Below, piece by piece: positions 34,078 to 42,859 of a stretch of DNA of 64,000 bases. A model generated the notes under the pieces. That model made no database searches. It was given only the letters and a program-made list of their open reading frames with translations, and was not told where the DNA came from. Both the position numbers and the translations under genes were made by a program. Each line of letters begins with the position of its first letter. Within the stretch, counting starts at the first letter, position 1. This stretch comes from Streptomyces katrae (GTDB lineage: Bacteria; Actinomycetota; Actinomycetes; Streptomycetales; Streptomycetaceae): the NCBI RefSeq assembly GCF_000717655.1, contig NZ_JNZY01000006.1:263007-327006 (forward strand), in the 5' to 3' direction.

Positions 34078-35199
34078 ATGGACTTCGAACCCGATCCGTT
34101 CACGCACGCCGACTACGCCGCCCGGATGGCCGCCGCCGCGCAGAGTGCCACCGAGGCCGGGCTGGCCGGGCTGCTCGTCGCCCCCGGGCCCGACCTCGCC
34201 CACCTCACCGGCTACCGGCCGGTCGACACCGAGCGGCTGACCCTGCTCGTGCTCGCCGCCGGACAGGAGCCCGTCCTCGTCGTGCCCGCCCTGGAGGCCC
34301 CCGACGCGGCCAAGGCCCCCGGGGCGCCCGCGCTCACCCTGTGCGACTGGGCCGACGGGAAGAACCCGTACGGCGTCACCGCTCCGCTCCTCGGCACCGG
34401 CGGCCGCTACGGGGTCAGCGACAACACCTGGGCGCTGCATCTGCTCGGCCTCCAGCGGGAGTTGCCGGCCACCTCGTACGCCCCGCTCACCGACGTCCTG
34501 CCGATGCTCCGCGCGGTCAAGGACCAGCGGGAGCTGGAGCGGCTCGCGGCGGCCGGCGCGGCCGCGGACGCCGCGTACGAGCAGATCCTCAAGGTCCCCT
34601 TCGCCGGCCGCCGGGAGACCGACATCGCCGCCGACCTGGCCGCGCTGCTGCGCGAACACGGCCACTCCCAGGTGGACTTCACCGTCGTCGGCTCGGGTCC
34701 CAACGGGGCCAACCCGCACCACGAGGCCGGCGAACGCACCATCGGGCACGGCGACATGGTGGTCCTCGACTTCGGCGGGCTCAAGCACGGCTACGGTTCC
34801 GACATCTCGCGCACCGTGCACGTCGGCGAGCCGGGAGCCGAGGAGCAGCGCGTCCACGACATCGTCCGCGAGGCCCAGCAGGCCGCCTCCGCGGCCGTCC
34901 GCCCGGGCATCGCCTGCCAGGACGTGGACCGGGCGGCCCGCGCGGTGATCACCGAGTTCGGCTACGGCGAACGGTTCATCCACCGCACGGGCCACGGCAT
35001 CGGCGTGACCACCCACGAGCCCCCGTACATGGTCGAGGGCGAGGAACAGCCCCTGGTCCCCGGGATGTGCTTCTCCGTGGAGCCGGGCATCTACCTGCCC
35101 GGCCGCTTCGGGGTGCGCATCGAGGACATCGTGACGGTCACCGAGGACGGCGGCCGCAGCTTCAACAACGCCCCGCGCGAGCTGGCCGTCGTCGAGTAG
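34078..35199 (+). CDS. M24-family metallopeptidase (Xaa-Pro aminopeptidase-like)
   Basis: A 373-residue creatinase/aminopeptidase P-type protein with an N-terminal domain and a C-terminal pita-bread domain. All five metal ligands are visible: Asp in VVLDFGG, Asp in YGSDISRT, His in HRTGHGIG, Glu in SVEPGIYL and Glu in VRIEDIV. It should remove N-terminal residues before proline from peptides in the cytoplasm. ATG 34078 fits the family length. It converges with the methyltransferase gene, with 18 bases between stops. Confidence 0.92.
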   Translation: MDFEPDPFTHADYAARMAAAAQSATEAGLAGLLVAPGPDLAHLTGYRPVDTERLTLLVLAAGQEPVLVVPALEAPDAAKAPGAPALTLCDWADGKNPYGVTAPLLGTGGRYGVSDNTWALHLLGLQRELPATSYAPLTDVLPMLRAVKDQRELERLAAAGAAADAAYEQILKVPFAGRRETDIAADLAALLREHGHSQVDFTVVGSGPNGANPHHEAGERTIGHGDMVVLDFGGLKHGYGSDISRTVHVGEPGAEEQRVHDIVREAQQAASAAVRPGIACQDVDRAARAVITEFGYGERFIHRTGHGIGVTTHEPPYMVEGEEQPLVPGMCFSVEPGIYLPGRFGVRIEDIVTVTEDGGRSFNNAPRELAVVE

Positions 35200-35217
35200 G
35201 GGCAGGAGTCCGAGCGG

Positions 35218-35988
35218 TCACGACTCCCCGGCGACGACCAGGCGGTAGCCGTAGTCCACGTCCTCCTGCCCGAGCAGGTGGGCGTGGCGCCGCTCCCAGG
35301 CCCCGGAGGCCAGGTCCGCGCGCAGCCGTTCCATCGCCGGCTCCACGACCGAGGCAGGCAGCGTCGCAAAGGTCGAGCTGGCGGCCCGTACGGCCGGGTC
35401 GAGATAGGCCTCCGGCCGGCGCCAGTAGGCGGTCTGGAGTCCGTCCGTGAAGTCGTGCGGGATCGGGAACGGCAGCACGGTGTGCGCGTCCAGCGCCTCC
35501 ACGACTTGCGTCACCGGCGTGAAGCGCGAGGCGTCCAACTCCCGGATCTCCGGCAGGTATTCGTCCACGAGCCACAGCTCGGGGCGGTGCTCGGGATCCC
35601 AGGTGAAGACGGCCTGCCGCCGCGAGACCCGGCGCAGCTCGCCGAGCCCGCGGTGCAGATCCTTCCAGTGGTGCACGGTCAGGACCGCCATGGCGGCGTC
35701 GAAGGTCCCGTCGGCGAACGGCAGTTCCTCCGCGCACGCCTTCACCTTCCGGGGGCCGGGATGCTGGTCGAGCATCACCTGCGACGGGTCGACGGCCGTG
35801 ACCTCGGCGTCCTGCGGCTCGTACGACCCGGCTCCGGCACCGACGTTGACGACGGTGCGCGCGCCACCCAGCGCCTGGCGGATCAGCGCGCCCAGCCGGG
35901 GATCGGGCCGCCGTACCTGCTTGTAGCCGATCCCTATGCGGTCGTAGGCGGCCGTCAGTCCGTTGCCCTCATCCAGTACCCGTCCCAT
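35218..35988 (-). CDS. Class I SAM-dependent methyltransferase
   Basis: A 256-residue methyltransferase. The SAM-binding motif I is VNVGAGAGSYEP, followed by an acidic end of strand 2 (VTAVDPSQVML) and LPFADGTFDAAMAVLTVHHW, which marks the UbiE/Methyltransf_11 group. The target is unknown; many Streptomyces carry such single genes. ATG 35988 has GGAG seven bases upstream. It is monocistronic. Confidence 0.9.
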   Translation of the reverse strand: MGRVLDEGNGLTAAYDRIGIGYKQVRRPDPRLGALIRQALGGARTVVNVGAGAGSYEPQDAEVTAVDPSQVMLDQHPGPRKVKACAEELPFADGTFDAAMAVLTVHHWKDLHRGLGELRRVSRRQAVFTWDPEHRPELWLVDEYLPEIRELDASRFTPVTQVVEALDAHTVLPFPIPHDFTDGLQTAYWRRPEAYLDPAVRAASSTFATLPASVVEPAMERLRADLASGAWERRHAHLLGQEDVDYGYRLVVAGES

Positions 35989-36045
35989 GGGCCGACTCCA
36001 TCAAATCGGGCCCCTCGTGATCAAGTGATTCCCCAGTGAGGTGAG

Positions 36046-37800
36046 TTACGGACCCAGCAGCACTACCGACTCGCCCGGTACGTGGACGCGCCCGTCCGGG
36101 CCCGGGTGCTCGACGGGTTCCCAGGCGGCCAGGACCCGGACCCCGTTGCGGCCGAGGGCGATGGTCACCGGCTCGGGCGAGAGGTTCACGGCCACCCGTA
36201 CGTCACCCCGCCGGAACGTCACCCAGCGGCGCTCCTCGTCGTACGCGACACGGACCGCGGCCAGGTCCGGATCCCGCAGGTCCGGGTGGGTGCGCCGGAG
36301 CGTGATCAGGGTCCGGTACCAGGCCAGCAGCCGGTCGTGAGGGGGGCGCTCCGGCTCCGCCCAGTCCAGGCACGAGCGGTCCCGGGTGGCCGGGTCCTGC
36401 GGGTCCGGGATCTCCTCGGCCTTCCAGCCGTGCGCCGCGAACTCCCGGCGCCGGCCGGTCCGTACGGCCTCGGCGAGGTCCGGGTCCGGGTGGTCGGTGA
36501 AGTACTGCCACGGCGTGCCCGCGGCCCACTCCTCGCCCATGAACAGCATCGGCACGAACGGCCCGGTCAGCGCCAGCGTCGCGGCGCAGGCCAGCAACCC
36601 GGGGGAGAGCGAGCCCGCGAGCCGGTCGCCGAGGGCCCGGTTGCCGATCTGGTCGTGGGTCTGCGTGTAGCCGAGGAAGCGGTGCGCGGGCGTGCACCGC
36701 CGGTCCACCGGCCGGCCGTGACTGCGGCCCCGGAACGAGGACCACGTGCCGTCGTGGAAGAAGGCCCGGGTCATGGTCTTGGCCAGGGCGGCGAGCGGGG
36801 CCTCGGCGAAATCGGCGTAGTACGCCTGGGACTCGCCCGTCAGCGCACAGTGCAGGGCGTGGTGGAAGTCGTCGTTCCACTGGGCGTGCAGCCCCAGCCC
36901 CCCGACGGCGCGCGGGGTCGTGGTGCGCGGATCGCACCGGTCGGACTCCGCGATCAGGAACAGCGGGCGGCCGCTCTCGGCGGCGAACTCGTCCACGGCC
37001 GCGGACAGCTCCTCCAGGAAGGTCAGCGCCCGTCCGTCGGCGAGCGCGTGCACGGCGTCCAGCCGGAGCCCGTCGATCCGGTAGTCCCGCAGCCAGGCCA
37101 GGGCGCTGCCCAGGAGGTACGCGCGCACCTCGTCGGAGCCGGCGGCGTCCAGGTTGACCGCCGCGCCCCACGGGGTGTGGTGGGTGTCCGTGAAGTACGG
37201 GCCGAAGACGGGGAGGTGGTTGCCGGAGGGGCCCAGGTGGTTGTGGACCACGTCCAGCACGACCCCGAGCCCGGCCGCGTGGGCCGCGTCCACGAACCGG
37301 GCGAGCCCGGCCGGGCCGCCGTACGGCTCGTGCACGGCCCAGGGCGCGACCCCGTCGTACCCCCACCCGTGCCGGCCGGGGAACGGGCAGACCGGCATCA
37401 GCTCCACGTGCGTGACCCCGAGCGCGGTGAGGTGCCCGAGGCGGGCGGCGGCCGCGTCGAAGGTGCCCTCGGGGGTGAACGTGCCGATGTGCAGCTCGTA
37501 GAGGACCGCGTCCTGGAGCCGCGTCCCGGGCGCCGGTGCCTGCGGGGTGAGCGGCTCGAAATCGACCACCGCCGAGAGGCCGTCGGGCCCGTCCGGAAGC
37601 CGCCGCCCGCGCGGGTCGGGCCGTACGATCCCCTCCCCGGAGGCCACGCCGAGGAGGAATCCGTACCGGTCCCCGTCGGCGGCCGGGGCTTCGGCGAGCC
37701 ACCAGCCGGCCCGGTCCGGATCGCGTGCCATCTCGTACGTCGCGTCGCCGAGCCGCAGCGCGACCCGGTCTGTCAGCGGTGCCCACACCTCGAACTGCAC
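36046..37800 (-). CDS. treZ: Malto-oligosyltrehalose trehalohydrolase
   Basis: A 584-residue GH13 enzyme that releases trehalose from maltooligosyltrehalose. The N-terminal beta domain begins VQFEVWAPLTDRV, as in the family. The catalytic region shows LRLDAVHAL (nucleophile Asp), LIAESDR (acid/base Glu) and TQTHDQIGNRALG. GTG 37800 is preferred over an upstream ATG at 37905 because family similarity starts there and GAGGGG lies nine bases upstream. Its pathway partners TreY (42827-45136) and GlgX (46550-48664) are on the same strand but not adjacent. Confidence 0.94.
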   Translation of the reverse strand: MQFEVWAPLTDRVALRLGDATYEMARDPDRAGWWLAEAPAADGDRYGFLLGVASGEGIVRPDPRGRRLPDGPDGLSAVVDFEPLTPQAPAPGTRLQDAVLYELHIGTFTPEGTFDAAAARLGHLTALGVTHVELMPVCPFPGRHGWGYDGVAPWAVHEPYGGPAGLARFVDAAHAAGLGVVLDVVHNHLGPSGNHLPVFGPYFTDTHHTPWGAAVNLDAAGSDEVRAYLLGSALAWLRDYRIDGLRLDAVHALADGRALTFLEELSAAVDEFAAESGRPLFLIAESDRCDPRTTTPRAVGGLGLHAQWNDDFHHALHCALTGESQAYYADFAEAPLAALAKTMTRAFFHDGTWSSFRGRSHGRPVDRRCTPAHRFLGYTQTHDQIGNRALGDRLAGSLSPGLLACAATLALTGPFVPMLFMGEEWAAGTPWQYFTDHPDPDLAEAVRTGRRREFAAHGWKAEEIPDPQDPATRDRSCLDWAEPERPPHDRLLAWYRTLITLRRTHPDLRDPDLAAVRVAYDEERRWVTFRRGDVRVAVNLSPEPVTIALGRNGVRVLAAWEPVEHPGPDGRVHVPGESVVLLGP

Positions 37801-37912
37801 GGACGGTTCCCCTCGTCTGCGGCGGTACCCCGGAACGTGTGCCTGCCCCATCATCGCGGGACGGCCGGAGGAGTTCTGGACACTCCGGCCCTGACGGGCC
37901 GACAATCACCCT

Positions 37913-38476
37913 GTGACGTCCAGTTTCGAGTTCCCCGCCTTCCCGGTACCGCGCCTTTCCGACGCGGAGCGCGACCGGGCGCTGGAGCAGCTCCGCGAGG
38001 GTGCGGCCCTCGGGAAGCTGTCCCATGACACGTTCCTGCGCCGTATGGAACTCGCCCTGGTCGCCCGCCGCTCCGAGGACCTCGTGGTCCTCACCGCCGA
38101 CCTCGAGAGCCGCGGGAGCGGCGAAGGCCCGTGGACCCGTCGCGTCTTCGCCTGGGTGGGCCGTGCCTCGGCCGTGTCCGCCGGGGTCCGGCGGGCGTGG
38201 ACCGCCGAGCGGCTGCCGAAACTGCTGCTGCCGCACCCGAGTGCGCGGGCCCTGCGGATCGGCCGCGACCCCGGCAACGGGTTGCGGCTCACCGACGAGA
38301 CCGTGTCCCGCGTGCATGCCGAGCTCGGGATGCGCGACGGGGTGTGGGTGCTCACCGACCTCGGCTCCTCCAACGGCACGACGGTCAACGGACGCCGGGT
38401 GACCGGCTCGGTGGCGGTCCGGGCCGGGGACCAGATCGGCTTCGGCCGGATGAACTTCCGGCTGTCCTCCAGCTAG
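37913..38476 (+). CDS. DUF1707 and FHA domain protein
   Basis: A 187-residue protein. The N-terminal LSDAERDRALEQLREGAALGKLSHDTF is the DUF1707 (SHOCT-like) segment of actinomycetes. The C-terminal half is an FHA domain with LRIGRDPGNGLRL, SRVHAEL and LGSSNGTTVNG, the phosphothreonine-binding signature. It probably reads a Ser/Thr kinase signal. GTG 37913 starts 112 bases from the divergent treZ. No membrane segment is present. Confidence 0.9.
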   Translation: MTSSFEFPAFPVPRLSDAERDRALEQLREGAALGKLSHDTFLRRMELALVARRSEDLVVLTADLESRGSGEGPWTRRVFAWVGRASAVSAGVRRAWTAERLPKLLLPHPSARALRIGRDPGNGLRLTDETVSRVHAELGMRDGVWVLTDLGSSNGTTVNGRRVTGSVAVRAGDQIGFGRMNFRLSSS

Positions 38477-38521
38477 GAGGGCTCCGGCTCCGGGATCTCG
38501 GCGGGCCTGATGATGGGGTCC

Positions 38522-39037
38522 ATGGAACACGCAGCCCCGAAAGACCAGAAGGAACACCCGCCCGTCGTGCGCCCCGCGCGCCCCGAGGACCTGCCCCGCC
38601 TCGTCGAACTCGTCCACGAGCACGTCGCGTACGAGAAGTCCGCGCCCCGGCCCGCGGACCTGGCCGACCGGCTCGGGCCGCAGCTGTTCGCCGCGGGCGC
38701 CCGCCTGTGGGTGCTGCTGGCCGAGGCCCCGGACGGCTCGGTCGCCGGATATGCCGCCTGCTCGGCCGAGTTCGCGTTCTGGGACGCCCGGCACTACCTC
38801 CACATGGACTGCCTCTACCTCGCCGAGGAGGCCCGCGGCCACGGCCTCGGCGCCGCCCTGATGGACGGCGTGGCAGGCCTCGCCCGCGAGCTCGGCCTCG
38901 ACCAGGTCCAGTGGCAGACTCCGGACTGGAACGAGGGCGCGATCCGCTTCTACGACCGCCTGGGCGCCACGGGCGCACCCAAGCGCCGGTACACCCTGGC
39001 CGTCCCGGGCGAGGCCGCCGTGGTCTCTACGCATTGA
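38522..39037 (+). CDS. GNAT-family N-acetyltransferase
   Basis: A 171-residue acetyltransferase. The acetyl-CoA-binding motif A is LAEEARGHGLGAALMDGVAGLA, split around the R-G-x-G-x-G/A core, and the C-terminal WNEGAIRFYDRLGA is typical of the family. The substrate (a polyamine, amino acid or antibiotic amine) cannot be told. The start could be 38510 or 38522. Its 3' end overlaps the convergent carboxypeptidase gene by 11 bases. Confidence 0.88.
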   Translation: MEHAAPKDQKEHPPVVRPARPEDLPRLVELVHEHVAYEKSAPRPADLADRLGPQLFAAGARLWVLLAEAPDGSVAGYAACSAEFAFWDARHYLHMDCLYLAEEARGHGLGAALMDGVAGLARELGLDQVQWQTPDWNEGAIRFYDRLGATGAPKRRYTLAVPGEAAVVSTH

Positions 39038-40349
39038 CCGTCCCGGCCGCCACGAGCCGTTCGTACGCGGCCAGGACGGTACGGGTCTGGTGCTCGACCT
39101 GGGTGGCCACCGGGACCCGGCGCGCCTGGAAGCGGGCGGCGAACTCCTCGCACCAGCCGGTGACGAGCCGGTCCAAACCGGGCGCCGCCGGATGGCCCTG
39201 AGCCCGCAGCACCCGCAGCAGCATCGCGGCGGCGCGCAGCGACAGGCGCCGCCCGAAGGCGTCGATGCTGCCGATGGAGGCCGCCGTGGCCTCGGCGGGG
39301 GCCCCGGGGCCGGTCCACTCCACGGTGATCCGGGGGATCAGGGCGAGCGTCCAGTCGACGGCGCGCAGCAGCGCGGCCGCACCGGCGTACCCGGTGGGAT
39401 CCGGGCCGGGGCCCGAGCCGGTGCCACGGCCGGGCTCCGAGGCCCCGGGTACCCGGTCCCGTACGCGGGCCACGAGCGCGGCGTCGGCGGTGAGCCGCCC
39501 CGCCAGGAACCGCAGGGCGCCGCGCGGGTCCGGATGCGGGGCGGGGTCGTCCACCAGGTCCGAGGCCCACATGGGGACTTCGACGATGGCGGTGGTGCCG
39601 TCGTACCGGTGGGCGTGGTACCAGGTGCTGAGCCGGGTGTCCTCGGGGTGGAACGCCCCGGCGGCGTCGGCCCCGGCCTGCGGCATCACGAAGATCCCGG
39701 GCCCGGGGGAGGGCCAGCCGGCCGCGTCCGAGGCCCCCGTCTCCACCGGGATCCGCAGCTCGGCGGCCGATTTGGCGAACGGTTCCGCCAGGCCCGGTAT
39801 GTCCCGGGTGAGCTGCACCCACGATCCGCCGAGGTCGGTGCCGTGGAGCGAGACCTGCAGGGCGGGCCGGAGCTCGTCGATGAGGGCCGTCAGGGCCAGG
39901 GTCTCGGGCGGCAGCCGGTCCGGAGGCAGTAAAGACGGCGCCCACTCGGGCTGTTCGGGGCCGGGGGGCCGGAAGAAGTTCCGGTGGTAGTCGAGCAGGG
40001 AGTGCGGGCGGGGGGTGCGGTGCAGGGCCGCCCCGTCGGGATCGGCGCACAGCAGGAAGTGCCAGCCCCGCCCGGCGCGGACCGCCGGCTCGTGGAGGAC
40101 GCGTCGGGCCAGCGCGAGCGCGGTGGCACCGCCGACGGGCTCGTTGGCGTGTGCCCCGGCGACGACGAGCACGCCCGCGCCCCGCGGGCGGCCGCTCGGT
40201 TCGACGGAGAGCAGCCACAGGGGCCGGCCGCCCCGGGAGGTGCCGGCCTGGCGGAGCCGGGCCGCGCCGGGGTGCTCGTCCGCCAGTGCGCGGGCGGCCA
40301 GCGCGAGCTCGGACGGTGTGGGGTAGCACATGTCACGGAGGAGGGTCAC
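39027..40349 (-). CDS. M14-family zinc carboxypeptidase
   Basis: A 440-residue M14 peptidase-like protein. The zinc motif GAHANEP gives His and Glu, and the third ligand is probably the His of QVSLHGTDLGG. No secretion signal is evident, so a cytoplasmic role such as amide or peptide turnover is likely. The substrate Glu near the C-terminus is not obvious, and the last about 170 residues are helical. GTG 40349 or ATG 40331 (MCYPTP) may be the start; neither has a strong ribosome site. Confidence 0.82.
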   Translation of the reverse strand: MTLLRDMCYPTPSELALAARALADEHPGAARLRQAGTSRGGRPLWLLSVEPSGRPRGAGVLVVAGAHANEPVGGATALALARRVLHEPAVRAGRGWHFLLCADPDGAALHRTPRPHSLLDYHRNFFRPPGPEQPEWAPSLLPPDRLPPETLALTALIDELRPALQVSLHGTDLGGSWVQLTRDIPGLAEPFAKSAAELRIPVETGASDAAGWPSPGPGIFVMPQAGADAAGAFHPEDTRLSTWYHAHRYDGTTAIVEVPMWASDLVDDPAPHPDPRGALRFLAGRLTADAALVARVRDRVPGASEPGRGTGSGPGPDPTGYAGAAALLRAVDWTLALIPRITVEWTGPGAPAEATAASIGSIDAFGRRLSLRAAAMLLRVLRAQGHPAAPGLDRLVTGWCEEFAARFQARRVPVATQVEHQTRTVLAAYERLVAAGTVNA

Positions 40350-40447
40350 GTCTGATGCAATGCCCGCCGCGCACGCCCCCTACTGCTCCGTGCCCCCCAC
40401 ACTTCCCGGAAAGCCCTGGCCAACGCCTTGCCGGGGCGGCCCGTCGG

Positions 40448-41887
40448 CTACTGCTGGTGGAGTCCGCGGCCGGCCAGCGACAGGAAGGCCTCGCCCACCG
40501 CCTCCGACAGCGTCGGGTGGGCATGGACGTGGCGGGCCACGTCCCCCGGCTCCGCGTCCCAGCCCACGATCAGCTGGCTCTCGGCGATCATCTCCGACGC
40601 GTGCGGCCCCACCAGGTGTACGCCCAGCACCCGCCCGCCCCGCTCGGCGACCACCTTCACCGTCCCGCCCTGCCCGTGCACCATCCCCTTCGCCACTGCC
40701 GTCAGCGGCATCGTGTTCACGACGACGTCGTAGGAGAGGTCCCGGGCCTGTGCCTCCGTCAGCCCGACGGCGGCGGTCTGCGGCGCGGAGTACGTCACCC
40801 GCGGCACCGCCGCGTAGTCCACGGGGGCGCTCGCGACCCCCGCCAGGGTCTCGGCGACGAGCAGCCCCTCCGCGAACGAGGCGTGCGCCAGGCCGAGCGA
40901 GGGCGGCGGCAGCAGGTCGCCGACCACGTGGATCCCCGGGACCGCGGTCTCCAGCCGGGACCAGTCCGCCGGCGTCACGAACCCCCGCTCGTCCGTGGTC
41001 AGTCCGGCCGCCGCCAGGTCCAGCCCGTCGGTCACCGGGACGCGGCCGACGGCCACGAGCAGCCGCTGCGCCACCACCTCCCGGACGTCCCCGCGCGCCC
41101 CGCGTACGGTGGCCCGTACGCCCCCGCCGGGGAGCCGCTCGGCCCCTTCCAGCCGGGCTGCGGTCCGCACGTCGATCCCGCGCTTCTTCAGCCCGCGCGC
41201 CAGGTGCCGGGACACATCGGCGTCCTCCAGCGGAACCAGCCGCTCCGCGGCCTCGACCAAGGTCACTTCGGCGCCCATGGACCGGTGGAAGGAGGCGTAC
41301 TCCACGCCGATGGCCCCGCCGCCCAGCACCAGCACCGAGGCGGGCAGCCCCGGCGCGAAGAGAGCGTCGTCGCTGGTGACGACGGTGTGCCCGTCGGGCT
41401 CCAGCCCGGGCAGGACGCGCGGCCGGGAACCGGTGGCCAGCACGATGCCGCGCGCCGCGGTGAACTCCCGGCCGTCCGCGGTCCGGACGGAGCGCGGTCC
41501 GGTCAGCCGGCCGCTGCTGCGCACGACATGGACGTCGGCGTGCCGCAAGTGGGCCTCCACGCCCTGGTGGTTGCGGGAGACGATGTCGTCGCGGGTGGCG
41601 GTCAGGGCCGACCAGTCCACCGAGTCCACGGTGGCCCGCACCCCCCACCGCTCCCGCGCCTCGGCCATGCCGTCGACGAGTTCGGCCGCGTGCAGCATCG
41701 CCTTGCTGGGGATGCATCCGCGGTGCAGACAGGTACCGCCTGTCTTGTCCCGCTCCACGAGGGCGACGTGCAGGCCGAGGGCCGCGGCGCGCAGGGCGGT
41801 GCTGTAGCCGCCCGTACCGCCGCCGATCACGATGACGTCCAAGGAATGCGCGGAATGAACCGAGTTGCCGGTGCTGTCGGTGTTCAT
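40448..41887 (-). CDS. Dihydrolipoamide dehydrogenase-family flavoprotein
   Basis: A 479-residue pyridine nucleotide-disulfide oxidoreductase. The FAD site is VIVIGGGTGGYSTA, the redox disulfide GGTCLHRGCIPSK has two Cys five apart, the NAD site is VLVLGGGAIGVEYAS, and the C-terminal His-Glu pair is in AHPTLSEAVGEAF. This is the E3/lipoamide dehydrogenase layout. No lipoyl-dependent complex genes adjoin, so it may be a second E3 copy. ATG 41887 is divergent from a LysR gene, 84 bases away, which probably regulates it. Confidence 0.9.
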   Translation of the reverse strand: MNTDSTGNSVHSAHSLDVIVIGGGTGGYSTALRAAALGLHVALVERDKTGGTCLHRGCIPSKAMLHAAELVDGMAEARERWGVRATVDSVDWSALTATRDDIVSRNHQGVEAHLRHADVHVVRSSGRLTGPRSVRTADGREFTAARGIVLATGSRPRVLPGLEPDGHTVVTSDDALFAPGLPASVLVLGGGAIGVEYASFHRSMGAEVTLVEAAERLVPLEDADVSRHLARGLKKRGIDVRTAARLEGAERLPGGGVRATVRGARGDVREVVAQRLLVAVGRVPVTDGLDLAAAGLTTDERGFVTPADWSRLETAVPGIHVVGDLLPPPSLGLAHASFAEGLLVAETLAGVASAPVDYAAVPRVTYSAPQTAAVGLTEAQARDLSYDVVVNTMPLTAVAKGMVHGQGGTVKVVAERGGRVLGVHLVGPHASEMIAESQLIVGWDAEPGDVARHVHAHPTLSEAVGEAFLSLAGRGLHQQ

Positions 41888-41971
41888 GGGACAAGCCTGC
41901 GGTCGGCCCCTGCCATGAGTCCAAGGCAATGATCTTCTCGGATCCATGCACGTTCTTTATGCTTCCCGATC
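41888..41971. promoter_or_regulatory. Intergenic region with LysR-type dyad
   Basis: The short gap between the flavoprotein gene and its divergent LysR regulator is less GC-rich than its surroundings. It holds an imperfect dyad at 41929-41947 (ATGATC, six bases, GATCCAT), a plausible LysR site controlling both genes. Confidence 0.45.
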
Positions 41972-42859
41972 ATGAGCCTGCGCCAGATGGAGTACTTCCT
42001 CGCCGTCGTGGAGGAGTCCTCCTTCACCCGCGCCGCCGACGCCCTGCACGTCACCCAGCCCGCCCTCTCCCACCAGGTCAAGGCCCTGGAGAGGTCCGTG
42101 GGCGGCGAGCTGCTGGAGCGCCTGCCGCGCGGCGTCCGGCTCACCTCGATGGGCCGCGCCTTCCTGCCGCACGCCCAGCTCGCCGTCCGCAGTGCGCAGC
42201 AGGCCGAGCGCGCCGCCCGCGCCGCCGCCGGGGCCGCGGGCGGCGAACTGCACCTCGCCACCGTCCATGCCGTCGCCGTCGGACTGCTTCCGGGCATTGC
42301 CGCCCGCTGGCGGTCCCTGCACCCGGGAGTCCAGCTCGTCCTGCGCGAGTACGGGTCCACGGAGGCCCTGGAGGAACAGCTCGAACGGGGCGTCGCCGAC
42401 CTCGCGGTGGGCCCGGAGCCCAGGGAATGGACGGGCCCGGTCCTGCCGGTGGGCCGCGAGGAACTGGTGCTGGTGGTCCCCTTCGACGACCCGCTGGCCG
42501 GCCGGGGCTCCGTCCGGCTGGCCGAGCTCGCCGACCGCGACTGGATCCGCTGCGCCATGGAACCCTCCGTCCAGGGACGGGCGTTCCTCGACTGGGCGTG
42601 CGGCACCGTCGGCTTCACCCCGCGCACGGTGCTGCGTACGGAGCACACCTCGACGGCCGTGCGGATGGCGGCCGCCGGCGTCGGCATCGTCGTGGCCCCG
42701 GCCCACACGGTCCGGGGCGCCCTCGGCGAGGACTGCGCGCTGCTCTCCCTCGACCCGCCGTGGCACCGCCCCCTCTCCGTGTTCTCCCGGGTCCCGCTGA
42801 CCGGCGCGGCCGAGGCCTTCGCCGGGCTACTCGTCTCCCGGTCCGCCGTCGCGCAGTAG
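41972..42859 (+). CDS. LysR-family transcriptional regulator
   Basis: A 295-residue LysR regulator. The helix-turn-helix reads MEYFLAVVEESSFTRAADAL then HVTQPALSHQVKALE, the CynR/CysB-like signature. The effector domain follows with a VAPAHTVRG segment near the end. Arrangement back to back with the flavoprotein gene suggests that gene as its target. Its 3' end overlaps the convergent treY by 33 bases. Confidence 0.93.
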   Translation: MSLRQMEYFLAVVEESSFTRAADALHVTQPALSHQVKALERSVGGELLERLPRGVRLTSMGRAFLPHAQLAVRSAQQAERAARAAAGAAGGELHLATVHAVAVGLLPGIAARWRSLHPGVQLVLREYGSTEALEEQLERGVADLAVGPEPREWTGPVLPVGREELVLVVPFDDPLAGRGSVRLAELADRDWIRCAMEPSVQGRAFLDWACGTVGFTPRTVLRTEHTSTAVRMAAAGVGIVVAPAHTVRGALGEDCALLSLDPPWHRPLSVFSRVPLTGAAEAFAGLLVSRSAVAQ